64,000 nt of DNA from Pseudokineococcus marinus (GCF_037482405.1 NZ_JBBHZZ010000004.1:186001-250000); one strand, 5' to 3'; shown: positions 24,589 through 33,055, numbered from the stretch's first letter. The notes: generated by a model from the letters alone, not told the origin. Numbers and translations: made by a program.

Positions 24589-25407
24589 GTGCGCGCGAGA
24601 GGTCTCGACATCCGCAGCTCGCGACAGACCACGACGACGAGCACCCGCCGCGTCCGCCGCCCCGTGGGGCTCGGTGCGGTGGCCGCCCTGGTGGCCGCGC
24701 CCCTCGTCGGCCTGACGACGGCGTCCTCCGCCTCGGCCGCGACCGACGCCGTCTGGGACCGCCTGGCCCAGTGCGAGAGCAGCGGCCGGTGGGACATCAA
24801 CACCGGCAACGGCTACTACGGCGGCGTGCAGTTCTACCAGCCGACCTGGGTCGGCTTCGGCGGCCAGCAGTACGCCCCCCGGGCCGACCTGGCCACGCGC
24901 GAGGAGCAGCTCGCCATCGCCGAGAAGGTCCTCGACGTGCAGGGCTGGGGCGCCTGGCCCGCCTGCACGCGCAAGCTCGGCTACGGCGAGGCCGAGAAGG
25001 CCGGCTCGCCCACGCCCCCCGGCGGCTCGGTGGCCCCCACGCCCCCGCCGCCGTCCGACCCGGCGCCGTCCGGTGCGACCTACACGGTCCGCAGCGGTGA
25101 CACCCTGGGCTCCATCGCCGCCCGCTTCGGCACCAGCTGGCGGGCGCTCTACGACGCCAACCGCGACCGCGTCTCCAACCCCAACGCCATCTACGTGGGT
25201 CAGGTGCTCCGCGTGCCCGGCGGCGGCGGTGGCGGCGGCCAGACGCCGGCGCCGTCCGGTGGCACCTACACGGTGCGCAGCGGCGACACGCTCTCGCGCA
25301 TCGCGGCGGCCAACGGCACCACGTGGCAGGCGCTCTACGACGCCAACCGCTCCACGGTCTCCAACCCGAACGCGATCTACGTCGGGCAGGTGCTGCAGCT
25401 CCCCTGA
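24589..25407 (+). CDS. Rpf-like transglycosylase with two LysM domains
   Basis: A 272-residue secreted cell-wall hydrolase. A signal peptide (VGLGAVAALVAAPLVGLTTA) ends near SASAATD and is followed by a resuscitation-promoting-factor-type transglycosylase domain (VWDRLAQCESSGRWDINTGN, then YYGGVQFYQPTWVGFGG) with the catalytic Glu in CESSGRW. Two LysM domains (YTVRSGDTLGSIAARFGTSW and YTVRSGDTLSRIAAANGTTW) follow, joined by a Pro-rich and a Gly-rich linker. The GTG at 24589 gives a suitable positively charged N-region. It would cleave peptidoglycan glycan strands during growth or resuscitation. Confidence 0.92.
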   Translation: MRARGLDIRSSRQTTTTSTRRVRRPVGLGAVAALVAAPLVGLTTASSASAATDAVWDRLAQCESSGRWDINTGNGYYGGVQFYQPTWVGFGGQQYAPRADLATREEQLAIAEKVLDVQGWGAWPACTRKLGYGEAEKAGSPTPPGGSVAPTPPPPSDPAPSGATYTVRSGDTLGSIAARFGTSWRALYDANRDRVSNPNAIYVGQVLRVPGGGGGGGQTPAPSGGTYTVRSGDTLSRIAAANGTTWQALYDANRSTVSNPNAIYVGQVLQLP

Positions 25408-25431
25408 GCCGCAGCCCGCAGGGACACCGCC

Positions 25432-25465
25432 GGGGGCGGGACGGACGCAGGTCCGTCCCACCCCC
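25432..25465 (+). terminator. Hairpin terminator after the Rpf-like gene
   Basis: GGGACGGAC and GTCCGTCCC form a nine-bp stem around GCAG, extended by GGGGG/CCCCC. It lies 24 bases past the stop and only five bases before the assembly gap at 25471. Confidence 0.85.
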
Positions 25466-25470
25466 GCGTG

Positions 25471-25605
25471 NNNNNNNNNNNNNNNNNNNNNNNNNNNNNN
25501 NNNNNNNNNNNNNNNNNNNNNNNNNNNNNNNNNNNNNNNNNNNNNNNNNNNNNNNNNNNNNNNNNNNNNNNNNNNNNNNNNNNNNNNNNNNNNNNNNNNN
25601 NNNNN
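25471..25605. other. Assembly gap (N run)
   Basis: 135 undetermined bases between the Rpf-like gene and rsgA. A strong hairpin on the left and a hairpin-word array on the right flank it. Confidence 1.
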
Positions 25606-25624
25606 GGACCCGACCGGCTGCACG

Positions 25625-25693
25625 GGGCGAGTCGTCGCCCGTTCGCCCTCAAGAGGGGCGCCTCCAGGGCGAGTCGTCGCCTGTTCGCCGTCA
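25625..25693. repeat. GGGCGAGTCGTCGCC array after rsgA (42-bp spacing)
   Basis: The word occurs at 25625 and 25667, exactly 42 bp apart, each copy able to fold GGCGA against TCGCC. Read on the minus strand each unit begins with TGA, and the first of these is the rsgA stop codon. The same word forms another array at 61847-61930. More units may be hidden in the adjacent gap. Confidence 0.88.
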
Positions 25694-26830
25694 GCGGTGG
25701 CGCGTCGGGCCGGCGGTCAGGCGCACGCGTCTCTGTAGCGCCCGCGCCTGCTCCCGGCGCAGCCGCTCGTCGTGGCGGACGGCGAGCGCGGCCGCCTCCC
25801 GCTGCAGCTTCTGGTGGCTGCGCCAGCGCCGCTCGGGCAGCTCGCCGCTCTCGAGCGCCGCGGTGACGGCGCAGCCCGGTTCCACGGAGTGCGAGCAGTC
25901 GGCGAAGCGGCACCGTGCCGCGAGCGCCGTGACGTCCTCGAAGGCGCGGTCGACGCCGTCCGCCGTCTCCCACAGGCCGAGGCCCCGCACGCCCGGGGTG
26001 TCGAGCAGGACGCCGCCGCCGGGCAGGGGCACGAGCTCGCGCGCCGTCGTCGTGTGGCGCCCGCGGCCATCGGCCCCGCGCACGGCCCCGACCGCCTGCA
26101 CCTCCTCGCCCACGAGCGCGTTGACGAGCGAGGACTTCCCCGCGCCGGACGGCCCGAGCAGCGCGAGCGTCCCCGCGCCGACGGCGGCGCGGAGCTCCTC
26201 CAGGCCCGCGCCCGTCGCCGTCGAGGTGAGCAGCACCTCGGCCCCCGCCGCGGAGCGCTCGAGCAGCTCGCGCTCGGCACCGGTGTCGGCGACGACGTCC
26301 GCCTTCGTCGCGACGACGAGGGGCCGCGCGCCCGACTCCCACGCCACGGCCAGCGTCCGCTCGAGCCGGCCGGCGGAGACGGGGACGTCGAGGGGCACGA
26401 CGACGGCGACGACGTCCACCCACGTGGCCAGCTCCTGCTGCTGCGACAGGTCGTCCTGGGCCACGCGGCGCACGAGCGCCGTCGCGGGCGCGAGCCGCGC
26501 GAGGACGGCGGGCCCCTCGTCGGCGTCGCGCGCCCACACCACCCAGTCGCCGGTGACGAGCGCGCCCTCGACCCCGGCGCGACGGCCGGCCAGCGTGCGG
26601 GTCGCGGCGGCGACCGGTCCGTCCGCCGTCGCGAGGTGCGCACGCCCCCGGTCGACCCGGACGACACGAGCGGCCCGCCGGTCGGCGCCCGCGGCCGCCC
26701 GCGGAGGGACGCCGTCGGCCGCCGCCCGCAGCAGCGCCGCCACCCGCGGCCCGAGGCCGAGGGAGGCGAGCGCGGGGGCGGCGAGGTCGCCGTCGCGCAG
26801 GAGGGCGGGCTGCTCGGACGAGGTGCTCAT
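25691..26830 (-). CDS. rsgA: Ribosome small-subunit GTPase RsgA
   Basis: A 379-residue circularly permuted GTPase that matures the 30S subunit. An OB-fold region (about residues 50-105) precedes the GTPase motifs in permuted order: TKAD at 175-178, the P-loop GPSGAGKSS at 226-234 and DTPG at 277-280. A zinc-binding knuckle follows with Cys307, Cys312, His314 and Cys320. The C-terminal helix is basic (SHQKLQREAAALAVRHDERL). The stop codon is part of a repeated 42-bp unit downstream. The 22-bp-word array lies upstream, between it and metY. Confidence 0.94.
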   Translation of the reverse strand: MSTSSEQPALLRDGDLAAPALASLGLGPRVAALLRAAADGVPPRAAAGADRRAARVVRVDRGRAHLATADGPVAAATRTLAGRRAGVEGALVTGDWVVWARDADEGPAVLARLAPATALVRRVAQDDLSQQQELATWVDVVAVVVPLDVPVSAGRLERTLAVAWESGARPLVVATKADVVADTGAERELLERSAAGAEVLLTSTATGAGLEELRAAVGAGTLALLGPSGAGKSSLVNALVGEEVQAVGAVRGADGRGRHTTTARELVPLPGGGVLLDTPGVRGLGLWETADGVDRAFEDVTALAARCRFADCSHSVEPGCAVTAALESGELPERRWRSHQKLQREAAALAVRHDERLRREQARALQRRVRLTAGPTRHR

Positions 26831-26920
26831 GGCGGGCGATGGTGCGCGCGGCCGCGCTCGCCGTCACCCGGATTTCCCCATCTCGCGTCGCCGCGGCCAC
26901 CTCAGGACCGGCCCCCGGAG

Positions 26921-27067
26921 GGCGATGTGTGGCCATGTCGCCGCTGGCGACGCTCCACCGGGGGCGAGATGGCCACACGTCGCCCGCCCTCCACGCCAGG
27001 CAGGGCGACATGGCCACACATCGCCCCACCGGCGCAGTCGCCAGGGACGACATGGCCACACGTCGCC
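26921..27067. repeat. 22-bp hairpin-word array between metY and rsgA
   Basis: Four copies of a 22-bp element with outer arms GGCGAC and GTCGCC and core ATGGCCACAC. The first, at 26921, is in reverse orientation; the next are at 26963, 27004 and 27046. Starts are 42, 41 and 42 bp apart. A partial arm (GGCGACGTGG) at 27081 adjoins the metY stop. The same element forms the array at 45497-45673. Confidence 0.93.
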
Positions 27068-27095
27068 CCTCCCCCGGAGGGGCGACGTGGGGGGC

Positions 27096-28514
27096 TCAGA
27101 CGCCCTTCGCCGCGGTGAAGCCCTGGTCGAGGTCGGCGAGGATGTCGTCGAGGTGCTCGAGCCCGACCGACAGCCGCACGAGCCCCGGCGTCACGCCGGC
27201 CCTCTCCTGGTCGGCCGGGGACAGCTGGCTGTGCGTCGTCGACGCCGGGTGGATGACGAGGCTGCGCACGTCGCCGATGTTGGCGACGTGGCTGTGCAGC
27301 ACCAGCCCCTCGACGAAGCGCTTCCCCGCCTCGATGCCACCGGCGATCTCGAAGGACAGCACGCCGCCCGCGCCGCGCGGCGCGTACTTCTGCTGCCGCG
27401 CGTGCCACGGGCTGGACGGCAGGCCCGCGTACTGGACGCGCTCGACCTCGTCGCGCGCCTCGAGCCACTCGGCGACCGCCTGGGCGTTGGCGACGTGCCG
27501 CTCGACCCGCAGGCTCAGCGTCTCGATGCCCTGCCCGAGGAGGAAGGCGTTGAACGGCGAGATGGCCGGGCCGAGGTCGCGGAGCAGCTGCACGCGCGCC
27601 TTGAGGACGTACGCCAGGTTGGCGCCGAGCGCGCCGCCGACGCCGAGGTCCCGCGCGTAGACGAGCCCGTGGTAGCTCTCGTCGGGCTGGTTGAAGCCCG
27701 GGAAACGGTCGGCGTGCTGGGCGTAGTCGAAGGTTCCCCCGTCGACGATGACGCCGCCGATCGCCGTCCCGTGCCCGCCGAGGTACTTCGTCGCCGAGTG
27801 CACGACGACGTCCGCACCCCACTCCAGCGGCCGCAGCAGGTACGGCGTCGCCACCGTCGCGTCGACGACGAGCGGCACGCCCACCTCGTGCGCGACGCCC
27901 GCCACGCCCTCGACGTCGAGGACGTCGCCGCGCGGGTTGGGGATGGCCTCGCCGTAGAGGACCTTGGTGTTCGGCCGCACCGCGGCGCGCCAGGAGTCGA
28001 GGTCGTCGGGGTCCTCGACGAAGGTCGTCGTCACGCCCAGCTTGGGCAGCGTGTACCTGAGCAGGTTCACCGTGCCGCCGTAGAGGCTCGGGCTCGCGAC
28101 GACGTGGTCGCCCGCCTCCGCGACGTTGAGGATCGCGAGCGTCTCGGCCGACTGGCCCGACGCGACGAGCAGCGCGCCGACGCCGCCCTCGAGGTCGGCG
28201 ATGCGGCGCTCGACGGCGTCCGTCGTCGGGTTGGTGATGCGCGTGTAGATGTTGCCGAGCTCGGACAGCGCGAAGAGGTTCGCCGCCTGCTCGGTGTCGC
28301 GGAACGCGAACGAGGTCGTCTGGTGGATCGGCAGCGCCCGCGAGCCCGTGCTCGGGTCGGGCGCCGAGCCCGCGTGGATCTGGCGGGTCTCGAAGGACCA
28401 GCCGCCCGGGGCGGGCTCGGCGACGCCGTGCGTCACCGGCTCCGCCGCGTCGGCGCCGTCGACGGGCGTCGACGGCGTGGGGCGGTCGGCCGGAGGGGTC
28501 TGCGAGGAGGACAT
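27096..28514 (-). CDS. metY: O-acetylhomoserine aminocarboxypropyltransferase
   Basis: A 472-residue PLP enzyme of the Cys/Met metabolism family that makes homocysteine from O-acetylhomoserine and sulfide. Family motifs include YTRITNPTTDAVERRIADLE, ALLVASGQSAETLAIL and VVHSATKYLGGHG with the PLP lysine at about 243, plus the LRVERHVANAQAVAEWL region. The N-terminal extension of about 35 residues is low in complexity. A SAM-IV riboswitch lies directly upstream, so expression should fall when S-adenosylmethionine is abundant. No metX is seen next to it. Confidence 0.93.
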   Translation of the reverse strand: MSSSQTPPADRPTPSTPVDGADAAEPVTHGVAEPAPGGWSFETRQIHAGSAPDPSTGSRALPIHQTTSFAFRDTEQAANLFALSELGNIYTRITNPTTDAVERRIADLEGGVGALLVASGQSAETLAILNVAEAGDHVVASPSLYGGTVNLLRYTLPKLGVTTTFVEDPDDLDSWRAAVRPNTKVLYGEAIPNPRGDVLDVEGVAGVAHEVGVPLVVDATVATPYLLRPLEWGADVVVHSATKYLGGHGTAIGGVIVDGGTFDYAQHADRFPGFNQPDESYHGLVYARDLGVGGALGANLAYVLKARVQLLRDLGPAISPFNAFLLGQGIETLSLRVERHVANAQAVAEWLEARDEVERVQYAGLPSSPWHARQQKYAPRGAGGVLSFEIAGGIEAGKRFVEGLVLHSHVANIGDVRSLVIHPASTTHSQLSPADQERAGVTPGLVRLSVGLEHLDDILADLDQGFTAAKGV

Positions 28515-28575
28515 GGTGCTCCCAGTGCCGGGGGCTCGCGTGAGCCCGCGCTTGCCGGCGCCCGGACGGGCGGCG

Positions 28576-28662
28576 GCCCGGTCATCACCCGGGGCACCCC
28601 GCCGCAGGAGGAGGGTTGCCGGCCAGCGAGCCGGGGCTTCGCGCTGGCGCTCATGACCTGGG
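28576..28662 (-). promoter_or_regulatory. SAM-IV riboswitch upstream of metY
   Basis: Read on the minus strand, the leader starts with GGTCATGAGCGCCAGCG, continues with AAGCCCCGG, GCTGGCCGGCAACCC and GGGGTGCCCCGGGTGATG, and closes with GACC. The outer GGTCAT/ATGACC pairing, the AAGCCCCGG core and the GGCAACCC-GGGGTGCCCCGGGT pseudoknot elements are those of the actinobacterial SAM-IV class. A TAGGCT hexamer at 28671-28666 is positioned as the -10 of a start just before the aptamer. About 60 bases separate it from the metY ATG. Confidence 0.92.
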
Positions 28663-28729
28663 TCGAGCCTACGACGACGCGTCCACGCCTCGGGAGAGGC
28701 GTCTCAGGCGCCAGACCCGGGCGGACGTG

Positions 28730-28766
28730 CGACGACCCCGGGGCCGGTGCGGCCCCGGGGTCGTCG
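28730..28766. terminator. Long perfect hairpin between CHRD gene and metY
   Basis: CGACGACCCCGGGGCC pairs perfectly with GGCCCCGGGGTCGTCG around five bases. Its position serves transcription from the CHRD gene on the minus strand and insulates the metY promoter. A smaller hairpin, ACGCCTC/GAGGCGT, is at 28685-28702. Confidence 0.85.
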
Positions 28767-28832
28767 TGCGGTGGGCGACGGTGCGCGCCGCCCCCCCGCG
28801 GTGGCGCGACCCGTCCCTCGACCGCTGCCCCC

Positions 28833-28873
28833 CCCGACGACCGACCGCCCTGCGCGGGCGACCGGTCGTCGGG
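28833..28873 (-). terminator. Hairpin directly after the CHRD gene
   Basis: CCCGACGACCG and CGGTCGTCGGG form an 11-bp stem with an inner GCCC/GGGC stem, beginning seven bases after the stop codon. Confidence 0.8.
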
Positions 28874-28879
28874 CGGAGG

Positions 28880-29602
28880 TCAGCCCTCGGCGCGCGCGTC
28901 CGGGCGACGACGGAGCAGGACGACGCCCGCGGCACCGACGGCGGCGAGGCCCGCGCCCGCGGCGACGACCGCCGTCGTCGAGCCGTCGGCCACGCCGCCG
29001 GCGCCGGTGTCCGCCCCGCCGACCGGGACGCGCACGAGCTGGCCGCGCACGGCGCCCGGCACGTAGGTGGAGGTGTGGGTGTCGCCGAAGAAGGCGGCCG
29101 GGTCGGCCTCCAGCTCGGTGAGGGAGAAGCCGGCGCCGGTGTCCTGGCCGTCGTCACCCGTGACGCCCGTGTCCATGGGGATCGACAGGCAGCCCGAGCT
29201 CGTGCGGACGTCGCCGTCGCCCTCGGGGTTCGGGAAGGCGATGCGCGGCGGGCCGGGCTGGCCGGCGGGCGCCTCGTGGACGTGCGTCGCCGTCACGGCG
29301 GGGCTCTCGTAGGGCGGCTCGACGCCGCGCGTCGTGATGTCGAAGCAGATGACGCCCTCGTCGCTGTTGACGCGCAGGTCCATCGTGCCGCTGCCGTCGG
29401 GGTCGCCACCGGTGGCCTGGCCCTCGCTGTCGACGACCATGTCGGGCGTCATCTGCACGGTGAAGGCGCTGGTGAAGGAGTCGGGCTCGCTCGCCGAGGC
29501 GGCGGACGCCGGCAGCGCGCCGACGGCCACGAGGCCGGCGCCGGCGAGGACGGCGGTCGTCGTGGCCAGACGTGCACGGGTGGTGCGCGTGGTCGTGCGC
29601 AT
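28880..29602 (-). CDS. Secreted CHRD-domain protein with C-terminal membrane anchor
   Basis: A 240-residue exported protein. The signal peptide (LATTTAVLAGAGLVAVGALP, then ASAASA) is followed by a CHRD domain (DLRVNSDEGVICFDITTRGV, TATHVHEAPAGQPGPPRIAF, TYVPGAVRGQLV), and the C-terminus ends in one membrane helix and RRRPDARAEG, giving a wall- or membrane-anchored topology without a sortase LPXTG motif. The ATG at 29602 has GGGAGG upstream. It is divergent from a sigma/anti-sigma operon, an arrangement that recalls genes for secreted proteins controlled by the adjacent sigma factor, which is inference. Confidence 0.83.
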   Translation of the reverse strand: MRTTTRTTRARLATTTAVLAGAGLVAVGALPASAASASEPDSFTSAFTVQMTPDMVVDSEGQATGGDPDGSGTMDLRVNSDEGVICFDITTRGVEPPYESPAVTATHVHEAPAGQPGPPRIAFPNPEGDGDVRTSSGCLSIPMDTGVTGDDGQDTGAGFSLTELEADPAAFFGDTHTSTYVPGAVRGQLVRVPVGGADTGAGGVADGSTTAVVAAGAGLAAVGAAGVVLLRRRPDARAEG

Positions 29603-29881
29603 GGGGGTGCCTCCCTGCTCGGTGGGGCGGGCCCGGGCGGGTCCGCGGTATCGGCAGGGGGTACGACGTCCGGCGCCGGGGCGTTCAGGGCCCGGCCCAC
29701 CTTTCTCGTCCGGGCCCCTGTCGCTCGGGCCCGTCGCCCCCGGCAGGTGGCCCCTCCCCCGTCCGGGTGGCGCGGGGACCCGGCGCCGGCGCCCGTGAAC
29801 GGACGGGCGCGCCCGGGCGTACTCCCACCCGACCGGTACGGTCCGCGGGACCTCCTCGCGGCCGCGTCGGAGGAGGCGGTG

Positions 29882-30511
29882 GTGGTGCTGCAGGCGGTGG
29901 AGGGGGCGCGTCCGGTGGTCCGGTGGCCCGCGCGCGAGCGGCACCTGCGCGCCGTCGACCCGCCCGCCGATCGCGCCGCCTTCGACGTCGACGCCGCCTA
30001 CGCCGAGCACGCCGGCCCCCTGCTCGCCTTCGCGGTCAACAGCCTCGGCGACCGCGGGGCGGCCGAGGACGCGCTGCAGGAGGTGTTCGTGCGCGCCTGG
30101 CGCGCGCGGGACCGGTACGGCGGCGAGCGCGGCTCCGTCCGCACGTGGCTCTTCGCCATCGCCCGCAACGTCGTCGTCGACGCGCACCGCTCGCGCGCGC
30201 GGCGGCCCCGGCCGGTCGACGTCGTCGCGGAGACGGAGGTCGAGGCGGTCCCCGACGCCCAGGGCGCGACCGTGGACCGGCTCGTCGTCGTCGAGGCGCT
30301 GGCCCGGCTGAGCGCGGAGCACCGCGAGGTCGTCGCCCACGTGCACCTGGCGGGCGGGACGTACGCCGAGCTGGCGGAGCGCACGGGCGTGCCCGTGGCG
30401 ACGCTGCGGACGCGGATGTACTACGGGCTGCGCGCGCTGCGCGCGACCCTCGAGGAGCAGGACGACCAGCACCAGGACGAGCAGGGCGGAGGAGGTGACC
30501 GGCGTGGCTGA
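29882..30511 (+). CDS. ECF-type RNA polymerase sigma factor
   Basis: About 209 residues. Region 2 (AYAEHAGPLLAFAVNSLGDR, GAAEDALQEVFVRAWR, VRTWLFAIARNVVVDAHRSR) and region 4 (ALARLSAEHREVVAHVHLAG, TYAELAERTGVPVATLRTRM) are clear. Three consecutive GTG codons at 29879, 29882 and 29885 follow GGAGGAGG; 29882 or 29885 gives acceptable spacing. Earlier in-frame starts would add a region with no sigma homology. The gene overlaps its anti-sigma gene by eight bases, as in SigK/RskA operons. The target promoter is not identified. Confidence 0.9.
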   Translation: MVLQAVEGARPVVRWPARERHLRAVDPPADRAAFDVDAAYAEHAGPLLAFAVNSLGDRGAAEDALQEVFVRAWRARDRYGGERGSVRTWLFAIARNVVVDAHRSRARRPRPVDVVAETEVEAVPDAQGATVDRLVVVEALARLSAEHREVVAHVHLAGGTYAELAERTGVPVATLRTRMYYGLRALRATLEEQDDQHQDEQGGGGDRRG

Positions 30512-31217
30512 GCAGGAGCACGAGGACCGCCGGGCGGAGCTGCTCGGCGGCGCGGCGACGGGCGACCTCGACGCCGCCGAGCGGGCCGAGCTCGAGGCGC
30601 TGCTCGCCGAGGACCCCTCGGCGGCCGCCGAGCTCGAGGACCTGGGCGCCGTCGTCGCGGCCCTGCCGCCCCGCGGGTCGGGGTGGCAGGAGCCGGTGCC
30701 GCCGCCGCGCCGCACGTCGGCGGTGGCCGAGGACGCGCCGGCGAGCGGCTCCGGCGTGGCCGGTGACGGACCGGCCGACGCCGTGCGCCGTCGTCGCCCC
30801 CCGTGGGCGGTGGCCGCGGCGGCCGCGGCGCTCGTCGTCGTCGGCGCGGGGGTGGGCGCGGGCGTCGCCTCGCTCGAGGACGGCCCGCCGGAGGGGCCGC
30901 CCGGGACGCTCGGCGCCCTGGAGCAGGTGGCCGTCGTGGGCGAGCCCGCCGGTGTCGACGCCGACCTCGCCGTCGTCGCGCACACCTGGGGCACCGAGAC
31001 GGTGCTCGACGTCGCGGGCCTGCCCGTCGGCGGCGCCTACCGCGTGGTGCTCGTGGGCGAGGACGGCGCCGAGGCCGGCTCGGGCTCCTTCCTCGGCAGC
31101 GAGGGGCCCGTCGAGTGCCGGCTCAACGCGGCGCTGCTGCGCGAGGACGTCGACCGCCTCGTCGTGCTCGACGCCGCCGACGCCGTCGTCATGACGGCCG
31201 ACCTGCCCCCGGTCTGA
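30504..31217 (+). CDS. RskA-like anti-sigma factor
   Basis: A 237-residue single-pass membrane protein. Residues 1-60 form a helical anti-sigma domain (GDLDAAERAELEALLAEDPS) without the HxxxCxxC zinc motif, as in RskA. A membrane helix (WAVAAAAAALVVVGAGVGAG) follows at about 95-115, and the extracytoplasmic RskA-type domain follows that (GTETVLDVAGLPVGGAYRVV and the later VECRLNAALL). The GTG at 30504 is chosen over 30495 because the latter lies inside the GGAGGAGG ribosome binding site. It probably holds the adjacent sigma factor at the membrane and releases it on proteolysis. Confidence 0.87.
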   Translation: MAEQEHEDRRAELLGGAATGDLDAAERAELEALLAEDPSAAAELEDLGAVVAALPPRGSGWQEPVPPPRRTSAVAEDAPASGSGVAGDGPADAVRRRRPPWAVAAAAAALVVVGAGVGAGVASLEDGPPEGPPGTLGALEQVAVVGEPAGVDADLAVVAHTWGTETVLDVAGLPVGGAYRVVLVGEDGAEAGSGSFLGSEGPVECRLNAALLREDVDRLVVLDAADAVVMTADLPPV

Positions 31218-31230
31218 GCGACCCCCGCGC

Positions 31231-31370
31231 GGAGGTGACGCCTCTCTCACCCCCGGGCCCCTCGCGGCGCGAAGGTGACGCCTCCTCGACCTCCGGGAGC
31301 CCTCCTCGCGTGAAGGAGGCGTCACCTCCACCTGCGGGAGGCGTCCACGCGTGAAGGAGGCGTCACCTTC
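31231..31370. repeat. GGAGGTGACGCC array, convergent gap (40-44 bp spacing)
   Basis: GGAGGTGACGCCTC at 31231 and its variant at 31271 point one way; the reverse complement occurs at 31315 and 31356. Spacings are 40, about 44 and 41 bp. Each word can pair GGAGG with CCTCC. A partial word is at 31337. The array lies between the anti-sigma gene and the convergent kinase gene. Confidence 0.88.
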
Positions 31371-31408
31371 GCCTCAGGGGTGGGCGCGGGACGACGGCGG
31401 GGCCGGTC

Positions 31409-32074
31409 TCAGTCCCCGGCGGCCGTGCGCACGACGAGGTCGGCGACCGCGCGGCCGCGCGCGGCGAGGGCCGCGTCGGGGTCGTCGACGGAGGCCATCC
31501 AGGCCTGCGCCGCCTCCGGCGTCTTGCCGAACTCGACGTGGCGGGCGAGCAGTCGGGCCGAGCGCTCCTCCTCGTCGGCCTCGGCGAACCAGACCTCGTC
31601 GAGGAGGGGCCGGACGGCGTCCCACGGCGCCTCGTCGAGGAGCAGGTAGTTGCCCTCCGTGACGACGAGGCGCGCCTCTCGCGGCACGGCGATCGCCCCG
31701 GCGAGGGCCTGCTCGAGGTCGCGCTCGAAGGCGGGCGCGTAGACGACGTCCTCGTCGGCGGCGCGCAGACGGCGCAGGAGGGAGACGTAGCCGCCCGCGT
31801 CGAAGCTCGCCGGCACGCCCTTGCGGTCAGCGAGCCCGAGCCGCTCGAGCTGGACGTCGGCGAGGTGGAACCCGTCCATCGGCACCTGCACGGCCGCGGG
31901 CGGCCCGCCGGGCGCGCGTTCCCCGCGGTCGGTGAGGACGAGGTCCACCCCGGCCGCCACGGCGCGCGCCAGCGTCGTCTTGCCGGCGGCGGGGGCGCCG
32001 GCCACGCCGAGCAGGACACGGTCGCGCCCCTCGAGCAGCGAGACGGCGCGGTCGACGAGCTCCTCCAGGCGCAT
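31409..32074 (-). CDS. P-loop nucleoside/sugar kinase family protein
   Basis: A 221-residue protein of the uridine-kinase/phosphoribulokinase-like superfamily. The P-loop GVAGAPAAGKTT lies at about residues 23-34. VPMDGFHLADVQLERLG is the substrate-side motif of the fructose- and nucleoside-kinase branch, and VVTEGNYLLLDEAPW the later Walker-B-like strand. The ATG at 32074 starts just before the first helix. The substrate cannot be fixed from sequence; pantothenate, uridine or fructose kinase-like roles are all described in relatives. Confidence 0.8.
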   Translation of the reverse strand: MRLEELVDRAVSLLEGRDRVLLGVAGAPAAGKTTLARAVAAGVDLVLTDRGERAPGGPPAAVQVPMDGFHLADVQLERLGLADRKGVPASFDAGGYVSLLRRLRAADEDVVYAPAFERDLEQALAGAIAVPREARLVVTEGNYLLLDEAPWDAVRPLLDEVWFAEADEEERSARLLARHVEFGKTPEAAQAWMASVDDPDAALAARGRAVADLVVRTAAGD

Positions 32075-32269
32075 GGGCGCAGGCTGCCACGCCGGGCCCG
32101 CCCCGCAGCGGTGACGACGGCGCCGGGCGACCTGCGCAACGGGGGCCAGAGACGGCGCGCGAGCCCTTGACCTGCGGTGACGCTCCGCTCGAGCCTGATA
32201 TGCAGGTCGCCCGGCGGCTCGACCGCACCGGCGGGGACGCGCCTCCCGGCCGGAGGGGAGGATGCGGCC

Positions 32270-33055
32270 ATGACGACGGCGCAGCGGGCGGACCTCGAGC
32301 ACACCGGCACGACGGCGCTGGTCACGGGCGGCGCGCGGGGCATCGGCTACGCGTGCGCGGCCGAGCTGGCGGCCCGCGGCGCCGACGTGGCGCTGCTCGA
32401 CGTCCTCGACGAGGCGCCGGCCAGCGCCGAGCGCATCGCCGCGGACCACGGCGTCCGCGCCGTCGCCGTCCTTGCCGACGTCACCGACCCGGCCTCCGTC
32501 GCCGCCGCTCTGGCGGAGGTCGCCGAGCGGCTCGCCCCGCCGTCGGTGCTCGTCCACGCGGCGGGGACGGCGCTCGTCTCCGACGCGCTGGAGACGACGC
32601 TGGAGCAGTGGGACCGGGTGCTGCGGGTGAACCTCACCGGCACCTTCGTCGTGTGCCAGGCCTTCGCCCGCGCCCGCGTCGCCGCCGGGGAGGGCGGCAC
32701 GGTGGTCGCCATCGCGTCGATGTCGGCGCGCATCGTCAACGTGCCCCAGCGCCAGAGCGCCTACAACGCGAGCAAGGCGGGCGTCGAGGGTCTCGTGCGC
32801 TCGCTCGCCGTCGAGTGGGCGCCGCTGGGGATCCGGGTCAACGCCGTCTCCCCCGGCTACGTGGCCACGGACCAGACCCGCGGCGTCCTCGAGGGCGACC
32901 CGGAGACCGCCGCGGCGTGGCGCTCGCGCATCCCGGCCGGTGACGTCGGCCAGCCGGAGGACGTGGCGCACGCCGTCGCGCACCTGGCCTCGCCGCGCTC
33001 GCGGTACGTCGTCGGCCAGTGCGTCACGGTCGACGGCGGCTACACGGCCCTCTGA
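32270..33055 (+). CDS. Short-chain dehydrogenase/reductase (FabG-like)
   Basis: A 261-residue classical SDR: TGGARGIG near residue 20, the VHAAG strand, a catalytic Ser in IASMSARI, YNASK near 165 and the C-terminal GQCVTVDGGYTAL typical of NAD(P)-dependent polyol or acyl reductases. The ATG at 32270 has GGAGGGGAGG upstream. It closely resembles the convergent SDR at 33200, with which it shares the MSARIVN/AMIVN and YNASKA segments, so the two are probably paralogues acting on related sugars or polyols. Confidence 0.88.
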   Translation: MTTAQRADLEHTGTTALVTGGARGIGYACAAELAARGADVALLDVLDEAPASAERIAADHGVRAVAVLADVTDPASVAAALAEVAERLAPPSVLVHAAGTALVSDALETTLEQWDRVLRVNLTGTFVVCQAFARARVAAGEGGTVVAIASMSARIVNVPQRQSAYNASKAGVEGLVRSLAVEWAPLGIRVNAVSPGYVATDQTRGVLEGDPETAAAWRSRIPAGDVGQPEDVAHAVAHLASPRSRYVVGQCVTVDGGYTAL

